Shown: positions 36,828 to 47,585, numbered from the stretch's first letter. The stretch is 64,000 bases of DNA from Ficedula albicollis (GCF_000247815.1 NC_021674.1:6837738-6901737); one strand, 5' to 3'. Numbers and translations: made by a program. Notes: generated by a model from the letters alone, not told the origin.

Positions 36828-38182
36828 ATTCAGACTGCTCCTCGCAGATAACCTAATATTTTTCTATGTTAACACTCCACAATGAAAGGAATCAATTATA
36901 TCTATCTGTCCATATAGATTTGGTGCTGCGTTTTTGGAAGGTTAGTCTTGTTCCTTCATTATTAAGCAATCAATAAAACATTTCAGTAGTATCATTTTAC
37001 TATTACATAATGCAAAACCTCATATATGTTTGGCTTCAGCCGATCCTCTATGTTATTCTTTCGTGGAGGTTGGATTTATAAATATTTTTTTCCCTATGAC
37101 TTATGAACTAATTATATAAAGCAGCCCTGACATAGAAATCCAATCTGATCTTTCACAAACAGAGCATTTTTTTTCCTGCTTATAAGGAAAAACAAAAAAA
37201 AAAGAAGATCAGCAATAACAAAACAAAAGTCAGATGTAAATATTTAGTATATTCATTTTCTTTGAAATAACTGTGACTCTTCCCTTTTCAATAAGCTAAA
37301 GAATAATTGTCACAGCAACATTGGCAGCTCATTGAGGGAACTAGAATTGAAATATAGTCCTGTGCAGGGGGGCTGCAGCAGTCTCGTAGATTGGTGGGCT
37401 TGGAGTGATGGTCCAGCCAGGCTGTGAACACGAGCAGTCCAAAAAAAAAAAAGAATCAGTAATATTTTACAGCAGTGTTCATTCAGACTGCTCCTCGCAG
37501 ATAACCTAATATTTTTCTATGTTAACACTCCACAATGAAAGGAATCAATTATATCTATCTGTCCATATAGATTTGGTGCTGCGTTTTTGGAAGGTTAGTC
37601 TTGTTCCTTCATTATTAAGCAATCAATAAAACATTTCAGTAGTATCATTTTACTATTACATAATGCAAAACCTCATATATGTTTGGCTTCAGCCGATCCT
37701 CTATGTTATTCTTTCGTGGAGGTTGGATTTATAAATATTTTTTTCCCAATCCTCTATGTTATTATTTTGTGGAGGTTGGATTTATAAATATTTTTTTCCC
37801 TATGACTTATGAACTAATTATATAAAGCAGCCCTGACATAGAAATCCAATCTGATCTTTCACAAACAGAGCATTTTGTTTCCTGCTTATAAGGAAAAACA
37901 AAAAAAAAAGAAGATCAGCAATAACAAAACAAAAGTCAGATGTAAATATTTAGTATATTCATTTTCTTTGAAATAACTGTGACTCTTCCCTTTTCAATAA
38001 ACTAAAGAATAATTGTCACAGCAACATTGGCAGCTCATTGAGGGAACTAGAATTGAAATATAGTCCTGTGCAGGGGGGCTGCAGCAGTCTCGTAGATTGG
38101 TGGGCTTGGAGTGATGGTCCAGCCAGGCTGTGAACACGAGCAGTCCAAAAAAAAAAAGTATCAGTAATATTTTACGGCAGTG
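36828..38182. repeat. tandem duplication (652 bp + about 703 bp) with an internal 53-bp duplication
   Basis: Copy one is 36828-37479 and copy two starts at 37480. Copy two carries an extra 53-bp internal tandem duplication (ATCCTCTATGTTATT at 37696 and 37749) whose second unit has two substitutions (attcttt/attattt and cgtgg/tgtgg). Other differences are few (a T/G in a T run, ataagc/ataaac, gaatc/gtatc, acagc/acggc). The unit is AT-rich and non-coding. Confidence 0.93.
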
Positions 38183-38429
38183 TTTGGGGAAGTGGATGCT
38201 GCTCCTTGTCCTCCCAGGTTTTGTTACGTTGATCTCCTTTTTCCTCAGAGAGATCTATCACTCTCTCTGCATCATATGTCCCTGCAAAGCTTTTTCAGCC
38301 CTGGTCTGCCAAAAAAAGAGGTGAGTTAAGACAGTGAATTTAAGCAAAAACCTTCAATAACACATACCTGTTTTGCCAGTTGACGGATACAGCAGGAAGA
38401 ACACAGACACCAGTGGAAAGAATGCTCTT
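38183..38429. other. no gene seen
   Basis: A short unique stretch between the duplication and an LTR-like repeat. Confidence 0.5.
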
Positions 38430-38950
38430 TTTTTACTATTAATATCAAGGCAACAGAAAATAAATTTATACATTAAATAAAACAATAAGCTTACTATGCA
38501 CTCAGTTCCAGCAACAAACAGAATAAGCAAGATACTAAATCATTGCTATATGAAAAAGAGAATAGTGGAAGAGAATTAGCTCCTCCACAAGTTGCTGGGG
38601 AGCTCCTGTTGCAGCGACGATTTCGGGAATTTTCCCAGGAATTTTGAGGTCCTAGCAGCATGTCCACTCCTAAGCTGCTGCAAGAGGGTCCAGCTTCTAC
38701 AGACCCAAATCAGCAAGTCAGAATGACTTGCATATCTTGCTGTGCAGAAACATTTGGTGGCACACTTCCTGCAGTTCCCAAACCAGGGCTTGGCCAGAGT
38801 CCAGACCGTGGCTGGGAGGGTTTCTTAACCCGCAGACAAACTTTTGGTGATACCAGCTGGGAGGGTTCCTTAATTGTCATGCAGACAATTACACAAGATC
38901 ATGCAAAAATCTCTAAAGCATCCAGTTTGGCGTTAAAGCAGCTAGCATGA
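38430..38950 (-). mobile_element. ERV LTR-like repeat, copy A
   Basis: Shares many blocks with 41740-42060: 'aataagcaagatac', 'gagaatagtg', 'ttgctggggag', 'tttcccaggaatt', 'cctaagctgctgcaagaggg' and 'gatcagcaagtcagaatga' types. Read on the minus strand, the order fits an LTR (U3, then R/U5). The position matching copy B's TATA box is altered here (TGTAGAAG), so this copy probably lost its promoter. No pol or gag sequence lies next to it. Confidence 0.6.
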
Positions 38951-40371
38951 GTGGTTTGGTGAGTCTGTAAACAAGGTTTATCTATTTTTAAATAACTAGC
39001 ACAGGTGGTATTAGTTGTATAATGTACAGGACTCATCTGTAAGCCAGCTCTGGCTCCAACCTGTTGTCCAGACCCTAGCACTTCAAAACCCCATTTTAAA
39101 AACTAATCAGAAGTTTCCAAATTTCCTAGAGAACTTGGCATATGTCCCCAAGGTCAGCATGAGAGGTTTTTTCTTTTAAACAGAAATATGCTAGAACACA
39201 GTGTGTGTTTATCTAGTTTTGTGAAGGAAGTTTTCAGCTTTTAAAAAAATCTTTGTGAGGGAAAACTGTACCTTGACTTTGGATTAAAAAATCAGCATGC
39301 TACGGTAAAAGTTCTTTTTTAAAACAAATTGTCTTCTTACCTTGTGTTCTCTCACAAATATTTTGTGCACAATAAAACTCTGAGTGGTTCTCTGCGGGTT
39401 GCTTTTATACTGTGTCTAATGGCATATTGTTAATTCCAAGCACAAACAAAAACCTATGAGCTAGATATCCAAACCACCAAAAGACTACATAAAAATATAA
39501 ATAGTGATTATATTTGCCATATAGTTTCTGATTTTTAGGATTTATTTTAGTATTGTTTCCCAGTGTTTTTCTGCAAACATAAAGGGTATAAACCTGGAAG
39601 GAGCAGGAGAGGGGGACACTTATTTTTTGGCATCTGGAAGATAATGATAGTCAGGATTCTGAGGGGTGATCTAGCCATTGTTTTCTAAAGCTTTCACGAT
39701 ATTTCTCAGCCATCTTTACTCCTCTCTCACTTCTGTTAGAATAAGTCAAAAGTCTGGGTTCTTTTCCAGGCTGCTTTCTCACATTTGTAAGGACAGCAGC
39801 ATCAACATCTGCTCTTTCATATTGACTGCTCTGACTGGTTTCTCTCAACTCTGGCTAAGACAGCTGGCAGGAGCCTGCACTTCCAAGGGAGCAGGGTGAT
39901 TCCTCCAAAGCCTTCCTTGCCACTAGCAGAGCCTTCTCAGCCCTGGGCTCTCACACTCTGTGGTTTGGTTAATTGATTGTTTGCTTCCATCTCATTCACT
40001 AAGATTTAAAGACGTCCCTACCTCTATTCTGAGGCTGTAAATAGAGGAATAGAGGACCTTGTTCAGCTTTTAAGGTGTGTCTGAAATGCTTTCAGGCTTT
40101 ACCTTCTGTCAAGCACTGAATGCATCAAGCTGTTAGTGCCAGCGAACACACTCAGTCATCGCCAGACAACAGTGACAGTGAGCAGAACATCAAGGTGTAA
40201 GAATGAGAAAAGATGAATATCAGATAAACATATGCATCTGTAAGAGCAACAGTGCAGTAAAGAAAATGTCAGGGAGAATCAACAAAGTGTTAACAGAAAT
40301 GGTTTTTCAGGCTTTACTGAGTTAAACAAAAAAAAAAACTTGAAAACATGGTCAAGGAGTCATCAATGCAG
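38951..40371. other. no gene seen
   Basis: Unique AT-rich sequence. Short frames only. Confidence 0.5.
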
Positions 40372-40639
40372 TAATAATTTTGTAATTCCCTCTGAGAGCC
40401 TAAGAGAATGGTGTGGAAAGAACTCTGCATCCCAGAGCTTTTCAACAGGAAGAATACCCTAAATCCTATGAATGGGAATAATAATTTTGTAATTCCTTTT
40501 GAGAGCCTAAGAGAATGGTGTGGAAAGAACTGTAATAATTTTGTAATTCCCTCTGAGAGCCTAAGAGAATGGTGTGGAAAGAACTCTGCATCCCAGAGCT
40601 TTTCAACAGGAAGAATACCCTAAATCCTATGAATGGGAA
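40372..40639. repeat. long-short-long triplication (107 / 54 / 107 bp)
   Basis: A 107-bp unit at 40372-40478 recurs at 40533-40639 with no visible difference. In between, 40479-40532 holds only the first about 54 bp and carries substitutions (CCTTTTGAG instead of CCCTCTGAG). Confidence 0.93.
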
Positions 40640-40746
40640 ACCTGAGGCCCTGGTCAGTAACTGATAGGAATATGATTATACCTGCTCATCAGAAATGCTA
40701 CTTTGTAATTGAGAGAAAGAAAAGGTCCTATCATCCACAGCAGGCC

Positions 40747-40796
40747 ATGAATGGAATGGAATGGAATGGAATGGAATGGAATGGAATGGAATGGAA
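40747..40796. repeat. (GGAAT)n tract at a CR1 terminus
   Basis: About nine units of GGAAT directly adjoin the CR1 copy that follows. The CR1 reverse-complement terminus normally reads ATAGAATGG, which is a plausible seed for this expansion. Confidence 0.95.
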
Positions 40797-41045
40797 CCAA
40801 GTATTTTCAGTTGGAATTAACCCATAATGGTCATCTGGTCCAGCTGACCACTTCAGGTCTTGAGTACAAGTTCAAGCATGTTATTAATGTCATTATTCAA
40901 ATGCTTCCTAAAATGACAGGCTCGAGGCATAGATCACCTCTCTAGAAAGCATTTTCCAGCGTTTCTTACTTCTCAACTCCCTAATATCCAGTCTAAAACT
41001 CGCCCATTTATGCCTCTGGTCCTGTGGCCCTTGGGAGCCCCATCA
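40797..41045 (-). mobile_element. CR1 LINE 3' region
   Basis: Reverse complement of CR1: 'ttggaattaaccc', 'ggtcatctggtccagctg', 'ttgagtacaag', 'cctctctagaaagcattttcc', 'taatatccagtctaaaactcg' and 'ctggtcctgtggccc'. Strongly diverged and non-coding. Confidence 0.8.
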
Positions 41046-41639
41046 ATTCAAGGAGTATTCACATATGTCCAGAAATACCTTCAACATCTTCTGGATACTG
41101 ACACAGGGAAAATAAAAGGTTTACCAGGACAGGAACATTGAATTAGGTGCATTTGAAACATGGCAGCTCTGAAAAAGCAATGGAATTCTGGAATAGGAAT
41201 GGAAGTGAGGAGCCCACATAGAGGGTTACTCTCTGCAGCACACTTGGGATCATGAAGTGAAATTGGTGTTTCAGGACCTAAGGGCCATGGGGGAAGTTTC
41301 AAGATTCTGTACAAGCTTGGGTTTTCTGATTTTCTTCAGTACAGGTATTCTGATTCTGTAATCATTTGCCCAAAACTTTTATTTAAGAAAATTAACTTAA
41401 TGAATCTTCTATAATTAAAAGGGCTGCTTTCAGAGGGATATGATATACCCTGACATCTCTGGGAGCATCTGCCCTCAACCAGGATTGGGACACCCCTAGA
41501 GCAAGTCCCCAAAGCAGTTTGGTTTCTTAGTTTTTTGAAATGGATTACATACCTCCCATCCAGCTATAGCAACAAGTGAAAGGGCCAGTGATGAGAAATA
41601 CCATGTCAGGGGAGAAAAATCTCCTTTGATGTAGAGAAG
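41046..41639. other. no gene seen
   Basis: Unique sequence between a CR1 copy and an LTR-like element. Confidence 0.5.
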
Positions 41640-42110
41640 TAGAGCCTTAGCTAGTCCACAGAGAGGAGTATATACACCAAAGAGTCAGCCTGTCATCTGC
41701 ATGTTAAATGCCTAAATTAGGCTCTCAGTTTACACACCTTCAAAATACCACAATTTCAGCACTAAACAAAATAAGCAAGATACCCAGTCGTTACTATATG
41801 AGAAAGAGAATAGTGATTGAGAAAGATACATCACCAATTGGTCTAATATATCACCATCATCCAGATCCACAGCTGCTGGGGAGCCCCAGTTGCAGTGACA
41901 ATTTGGAGAACTTTCCCAGGAATTGTGAGTTCCTAGCAGTGCGTGCACTCCTAAGTGAGATCTCCAAAGTTGCTGCAAGAGGGTGCAGCCTTTATAGACC
42001 CAGATCAGCAAGTCAGAATGATTTGCATATCTTTTTGTGTGGAAATATCTGGTGGTGGCTTTCTCCCAGGCTCTTCAAATTGCAAGTTGGATGCCTGCAT
42101 TAGATCCAAT
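41640..42110 (-). mobile_element. ERV LTR-like repeat, copy B, with TATA box
   Basis: Related to copy A at 38430-38950 and in the same orientation. On the minus strand it reads CTATAAAGG (complement of 41988-41996), then GCTGCACCCTCTTGCAGC, a block with CCTGGGAAAGTTCTCC, and a tail with GAAGGTGTGTAAACTGAGAG. This matches my memory of a songbird ERVL-type LTR. It appears solo, with no viral genes beside it. Ends are approximate. Confidence 0.65.
41988..41996 (-). promoter_or_regulatory. LTR TATA box (putative)
   Basis: The minus strand reads CTATAAAGG about 30 nt before the GCAGCAACTTTGGAG block. Position and context suit a retroviral core promoter, but activity is unknown. Confidence 0.45.
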
Positions 42111-42142
42111 TCACAGTGTTCCCCTCTCACCAACTCCAGCAC

Positions 42143-42247
42143 ATTTATCAATCTCTACTTGTCTAGTGCTCATGTAGTTATTACTACTAAGTAGTATTTA
42201 TCAATCTCCACTTCTCTAGTGCTCATGTAGTTATTACTACTAAGTAA
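42143..42247. repeat. 53-bp tandem duplication
   Basis: Copies start at 42143 and 42196 (ATTTATCAATCTC...) and differ at about two bases (ctacttg versus ccacttc). Confidence 0.92.
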
Positions 42248-43766
42248 TGAAACAAATAGACATATGATAGACTAAACATACATATAAAGCCTAACAAAAA
42301 AACCAGGTATTATATTAAAGAATTACAGTCTTATATAGGCACTAACAACATCCTGGGCAAAAACCAAAATTATGCAGTTTTTCCTGTGTGGTTCTGCAAG
42401 CCACAGTAAATCCATAGTCATTCACTGACCTGTCCATAAATCCAGAGGGGTTTGGTTCTTTTTGCCCCCACTGGGTTTTCATTTGGTTAAGTTGCTTGTA
42501 GCACCTGTGGCATAAAAAAAAACTATGAACAACTAGCCTTCTGTAAAACACTTATAAATGCAATCATGCAGTAATTTGTAACAATTATTTGCTGGAGAAA
42601 AAAATCCACCACATCTATTAGGAACACTTCTACATGCATATTTAAAATTCATAAATACTGAGTTTTGAAATTCTCTCTTCTAGATCCAATTACTCTTACA
42701 TTTGTGATCTCCAAAAAACTGGAAACGAATCTATTTTTAATTTTGTTAAAGAGGCAATTTCTGACTGTATATGCCTATAAAAATAGGTCCTTTTCCCCCA
42801 AGCCTAGTTCACAGTAAGTGTGCCCTTCCCGTGGTCTCTGAGGACTCTGAGTAGATTTTAAATCCTCACATCTACAATTCTTTCTAAGGGCCTGAGAGTT
42901 TCCAATCAGGAGAATAAATTATTGATAGGGACCTAATGTGTGCAATTGTTTCTGCAAAGTAGCTCCCATGTACTGAATTAATTTAAAAAAATAAAATTGA
43001 GGGAATTGTTGTAATGCTGCAGCATTTGTTCAGAAAGCTTTGGTCACAAAAATGCCTGACCTAAAGTATTTCCTAGTACAGGAGAAACTGAAGTATTGAC
43101 TGTGTAGCAGTCACAGCCCTTGCAATAACTATTGGTGTAAACTTGTCAAAAGAAGGAATAAATCAACTTAGTAATCAAGTCGACAAGCTTTAAGTTTACC
43201 TTTTCCTCTGAAACTTCTGGCAATGGCTACTAAATCAAAGACATCACAACAAATTAGCAAACTATGTTACAGCAAAAATGAAGTTTAATGACACATATAA
43301 ATTGCCAAATTTTTTAATCAATTCTTTGCAGTTTGGATCTTAAATATTTAATAATGGTGGCATAATGTAAAGATTATCTCAGAACAAAAAAAGGAAATTC
43401 CCTAGTAAAGTTAGCAACGTGGAAGAGACATTTTCCTCTTCGAAACTCTCTCTACAATGCTACAGCATTTTCACACTAATTTGAATTGGCATATCAGTGC
43501 CACTTAAATTAAACTACCAAAACAAAATATAACTGCAAACAAACAGATCTGCTCATATCCTCCTACGTTTTTAAAGGTATGAAATGGAAGACAAGAAAAT
43601 TACTAGGAGATAATCAAATTACAGGATCCCCTTTCCCACAAATAAGGGGTCCTCTTGGGAATGAAACCAAACATAATTTGATGTTCTCAAAATTGCTATA
43701 GCATTTTGCAAATTTTGCATGGTTTTTTATGTCTCTGTTGATTATATAATATCTTTAAGGTGCAGA
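42248..43766. other. no certain gene; weakly protein-like stretches
   Basis: Between about 43108 and 43193 a plus-strand frame ends VNLSKEGINQLSNQVDKL and then TAA. Another, at about 43036-43101, ends in LKYFLVQEKLKY and then TGA. Both are short and unsupported, but they lie just upstream of the two-exon candidate at 43767 and could be decayed exons of the same locus. Confidence 0.2.
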
Positions 43767-43890
43767 ATGTCTTCTCAGAAAAATGTTGACTTTTCTGAAC
43801 CATTTGCCTCCAGGAAAACCAAAACTTTTTCTGGTGCAAATCTGTCCCATTTGAAAACATCAAACCCCAAAGTAGACATCAGAGGCAGAG
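43767..43890 (+). CDS. candidate coding exon A of an unknown gene
   Basis: Open frame from ATG at 43767 (MSSQKNVDFSEPFASRK...) for 41 codons plus one base, ending at a good donor (CAGAG followed by GTAAGA at 43891). An acceptor-like TGCAG lies at 43761-43765, so the ATG may be internal rather than the start. Joined to exon B, the frame continues (see 43980-44095). The product is basic and serine/lysine-rich here. I do not recognise it. Support is splice signals plus frame agreement, not homology. Confidence 0.4.
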
Positions 43891-43979
43891 GTAAGAAAAG
43901 AACACAGACAACATACAGGCTTTTAAACTGTGTTCAGTACAGTTCAAGTTCTTGTCTAATTTTATGCTGCTGCAAACAG

Positions 43980-44095
43980 AGGACATTAATGGTATCCTCC
44001 AGCAATTCATGGAATTACATTCATATGAACAAAAGGAGGAAGAAAACAAATTGCTAAAGCAGCTGAGGAGAAGCAAGATGGGTTTCCAGGTCTGA
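43980..44095 (+). CDS. candidate coding exon B, C-terminal, coiled-coil-like
   Basis: Follows an acceptor (CAAACAG at 43973-43979) with a branch-point-like CTAAT about 20 nt upstream. The intron 43891-43979 would be 89 nt, short but within the range of bird introns. Splicing restores a continuous frame: the one base left from exon A plus AG gives GAG, then DINGILQQFMELHSYEQK..., and a charged heptad-like stretch (KEEENKLLKQLRR) before TGA at 44093-44095. The alternative AG two bases on would give an immediate stop. The product is at least 79 residues in all, probably the C-terminal part of a larger protein. Family unknown. Confidence 0.4.
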
Positions 44096-45513
44096 GGGCA
44101 GAAGCATTTGTGAAAAATCGGGCAAAGAAGAGAAATGATGAGAGGATATATATTTGCAAGAATGAAAATACAGAGATGACTACTGGGATCACTGCTGGAA
44201 TGTCTTAAGAGAAAAGCAGCTTTGTAGAGAGAAGGGGTCAGAATGCCTCCTTCAGAACTTTACAATCTGTCTGCAAAGCCAAAATTATTAAATTATCCAT
44301 GTGAGTAAAAGCTGCTATGCAAATTTTAATAAAGGCAAAATAAAACCATGGGATAAGAAACACTTGCTAGCTTACGTGCTGCCAGGACATCAACATTTGT
44401 CAGGAGCATTTGGCACTTGCCTGTTCACCTTGGGATTCATTTTCAGCAGATTTGTGTTCCTTTCTGTGCATATGTGCCTCCGTGGCTTTGAGAGGGGTGA
44501 GACCAGAGAAGTCAGTGTTGACTTCTCTGCAGATGGGCTCTGCCCCTGCGGTGTTGGCCATTGAATCTGTGTTTTTCAGCCACTCTGCTGGGCCTTGGAG
44601 TGTTCCCAAGACCTCTGACCAGCCTCCCTATGAAGACAGTGTCTGCTTATCCTCGTGCATATGCTAACTGGGATATGAATGTTGCATTAGGCTCATTGCA
44701 GAGTGCTTAAATACAGGCAGGAACTGTGTGTGTTCTGAGGAGGGGAAATCAAGTTGCCTGACTTCACCTGCTGCCGCTTGCAGGAAAGCTACCTGGTTTG
44801 GGCTATACTGCCATGGTGAGGAAGCAAACCAGCCAGGAGCTGCATGATGGGGTTGCTGCAGCATCCTAGAAACCACAGGTAAAATGCCAGATGCAGGAGA
44901 TCTCAGACCCACACCTGGAAATTCTGTGGCTGGAGATGAGTCTCAGTTTTGAGAGTGCAGTGCCAGATGTGGTGGGGCCGTGGAGTGGGTCACGGCTGCT
45001 GGGCAGAGACTACACACTCCATACTTTCTATAATTCATTTCACATCTCATTTCCTGAAGATGAGACCATAAAGTCCAAGTGGTTTTTTTTCCACAGGGGC
45101 TTACTGATTACTGCCTAGTAATTGTATTTGTGTTGTTTCAGTATTTTTAAGCCCTGAGAAGGAAGATTTTGTTATGTGACGCTCTCCCACTGATAGTATC
45201 CTAATCCTTATAATATTGTCCCAGCTTCAAGGAGTTTACAGTCTTTGGGAATGAAATACCACCCAAATGCTTCAAAACCTTGGAGCAAGGATGAATTTTG
45301 CTATCAAGTGTGCTTTTTCTGAAGTATGAACCAATGCTCTGATCAGCAAATTCCCAAAAGGAATGTGAAGAGAATACTAAGCTCAGCATGATGCAGGAGA
45401 TCCAGAGAGAAAACTCTGTGCAGAGCTTGCAGGAGTCTCTCTGGCTGATGTGCTGTGGTGAATAGTTCAAAGAATAAATAATAAAACATCACACTTTCTC
45501 CTTTCTTCTGCAG
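44096..45513. other. no gene seen
   Basis: A donor-like GTGAGT at 44301 and an acceptor-like TTTTTCAG near 44580 occur but do not bound a convincing coding block. Confidence 0.4.
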
Positions 45514-45539
45514 GCATCAATGTGGCCCTGGTGATCCAG
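45514..45539 (+). other. candidate 26-nt microexon
   Basis: A long pyrimidine tract (CTTTCTCCTTTCTTCTGCAG at 45494-45513) and a consensus donor (CCAG followed by GTAAGT at 45540) bound 26 nt. These can encode INVALVIQ after two leading bases. Both sites are near-optimal, yet 26 nt is very short and no partner exon is obvious. It could be an intronic microexon or chance. Confidence 0.3.
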
Positions 45540-45959
45540 GTAAGTATACAACACAAGCAGCAATTTCTACTCAGCTTTCTGGTGAGGGGTCTCAAAGCAC
45601 CCTTCTCTACTAGATGTGCAATTTTTTTTAACTAAACATTTCCATTTTCTCTCCTTGTACTTTGCATTTGCCACCATAAAATCTCAGTGTTACCCTTATG
45701 CCACCCTGGCTAAGACCTGTCCCAGCACAGTGACATTGGTGCCAACAGTGATTGTGAGAATAATTCTGGTTCGAGACTCCATTTTTACGACTGCACCACT
45801 GTTCTGGGTTTGGTTTTTCAGTGAATTTTCTCCCACCACCTATCTGGAAGAAAGGCTATGTATTGCCTTAAAGACAAATGGGGGCAATCAGAAAACAAAA
45901 GATGTGGATGGATGTCACAATATTTCATTGAAATGGCCCTGGCTGGGGTGGGTTGCAGG
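45540..45959. other. no gene seen
   Basis: The 198-codon frame at 45616-46212 spans this stretch and the LTR hairpin, and is not supported as a gene. Confidence 0.45.
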
Positions 45960-45968
45960 TGATATCAC

Positions 45969-46089
45969 GAGAAAAAAGGTGAGGAGGCTACCCCGGAGGT
46001 TTGGCTGGGTTTTTGAGCAGGAGAGGAAGGGACTGTTCCCAGCAAAAACCCAGCCAAACCTCCGGGGTAGCCCCCTCACCTCTTCTCTC
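45969..46089. repeat. inverted repeat, 46-bp arms, 29-nt loop
   Basis: Left arm 45969-46014 and right arm 46044-46089 are reverse complements with about three mismatches. The core includes CTACCCCGGAGGTTTGGC and its complement. The loop is 46015-46043. Transcribed from either strand it would fold into a long stable hairpin. Confidence 0.93.
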
Positions 46090-46106
46090 TTGGTATTCAC
46101 AAAACT

Positions 46107-46157
46107 TCTCTTTATATCCACACAATATCCATCTCTCAATTTGAAGAGCCAATCATC
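46107..46157 (-). promoter_or_regulatory. putative LTR core promoter (CCAAT + TATA)
   Basis: On the minus strand a CCAAT box (ATTGG, about 46149-46153 complement) lies about 35 nt upstream of a TATATAA-like box (about 46109-46117). The expected start, 25-30 nt after TATA, falls at the outer edge of the hairpin near 46089. A second copy of this promoter lies 810 bp on, at about 46917-46967. Confidence 0.45.
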
Positions 46158-46630
46158 ACATCACCCATCTATAACAAATCCCAGGATGGCAGCAGCTGGT
46201 CTGTTGAAATAGTTCACCTTGCACCGGTCCCACAGTGGTGGTTGCACATTTGAGGATGCACTGGAGCCACCCAGGGGTATGTCTGGACATGAAATCCTCC
46301 AAGCAAAAAGGCATTTAAAGAAAACTGACCCAATGGCTGGGAATTGTTTTCCAGACATGTATTTATCTTTCCTTGGCTTCTTAGGAAGACCATTGGGGTG
46401 CTCTTCTTTTGCAGCAAGGCCATGCCTTGCCATGCACTGAGCAAAGGAATTCTTAGCCAAGGCACTGCAGAACTGAGAAACATTTGGTGCTGCAAGTAAA
46501 AAAGAGAAACATCCAAACCTACATCTTGGTACAGCCCATTTGATGATGCCTCCTGGTTCCCCTGATTAATCTATCCTGGAATGACAGCATCATCTCTCGC
46601 ACGCTCCTGGTTTTTTCCTATTTTGCTTTT

Positions 46631-46775
46631 AGAATCATAGAATAATTTGGGATGGAAAAGACCATTAAGATCATAAAATGCAACCATTATCCCAGCCCTG
46701 CAAAGCCCACCGCTCAGCCTTTTGCCCAACAGCCACATATACACATTCTTAATTACCTCCACAATATTTTCCCCA
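46631..46775 (-). mobile_element. CR1 LINE 3' end fragment (first duplicate)
   Basis: Begins AGAATCATAGAATAATTTGG, then 'gatggaaaagaccattaagatcat', the usual reverse complement of a CR1 3' end. It fades out near 'aattacctcc'. Part of the duplicated 810-bp unit. Confidence 0.8.
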
Positions 46776-47440
46776 TGTTTTGTCCTTCATTTGACCTGTT
46801 TACAGTCTTTTAGTATCAGAGAACAGATTTAAAGTTAATATTTAAGCAGGGAAAAAAACCCAGCCAAACCTCCGGGGTAGCCCCCTCACCTCTTCTCTCT
46901 TGGTATTCACAAAACTTCTCTTTATATCCACACAATATCCATCTCTCAATTTGAAGAGCCAATCATCACATCACCCATCTATAACAAATCCCAGGATGGC
47001 AGCAGCTGGTCTGTTGAAATAGTTCACCTTGCACCGGTCCCACAGTGGTGGTTGCACATTTGAGGATGCACTGGAGCCACCCAGGGGTATGTCTGGACAT
47101 GAAATCCTCCAAGCAAAAAGGCATTTAAAGAAAACTGACCCAATGGCTGGGAATTGTTTTCCAGACATGTATTTATCTTTCCTTGGCTTCTTAGGAAGAC
47201 CATTGGGGTGCTCTTCTTTTGCAGCAAGGCCATGCCTTGCCATGCACTGAGCAAAGGAATTCTTAGCCAAGGCACTGCAGAACTGAGAAACATTTGGTGC
47301 TGCAAGTAAAAAAGAGAAACATCCAAACCTACATCTTGGTACAGCCCATTTGATGATGCCTCCTGGTTCCCCTGATTAATCTATCCTGGAATGACAGCAT
47401 CATCTCTCGCACGCTCCTGGTTTTTTCCTATTTTGCTTTT

Positions 47441-47585
47441 AGAATCATAGAATAATTTGGGATGGAAAAGACCATTAAGATCATAAAATGCAACCATTAT
47501 CCCAGCCCTGCAAAGCCCACCGCTCAGCCTTTTGCCCAACAGCCACATATACACATTCTTAATTACCTCCACAATATTTTCCCCA
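47441..47585 (-). mobile_element. CR1 LINE 3' end fragment (second duplicate)
   Basis: Same sequence as 46631-46775, present again because the 810-bp segment is duplicated. It does not represent an independent CR1 insertion. Confidence 0.8.

Larger units (their letters stand above)
45960..46620 (-). mobile_element. LTR-like element with CCAAT, TATA and start-site hairpin
   Basis: On the minus strand the order is: GATGATTGGCTC (CCAAT box, about 46147-46157), GGATATAAAGAG (TATA, about 46107-46118), then a strong inverted repeat at 46089-45969. This is the arrangement of a retroviral U3 promoter followed by a structured R region. A 99-codon minus-strand frame (46161-46460) and an overlapping 100-codon frame lie upstream. 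Neither resembles gag, pol or env, and I do not call them genes. The outer ends are uncertain. Confidence 0.5.

Noticed and set aside
45616..46212. 198-codon plus-strand frame
   Set aside because: It passes through both arms of the LTR hairpin and has no recognisable domain.
46161..46460. 99-codon minus-strand frame upstream of the LTR promoter (repeated at 46971-47270)
   Set aside because: Overlaps another 100-codon frame and resembles no gag, pol or env domain; appears twice only because of the 810-bp duplication.
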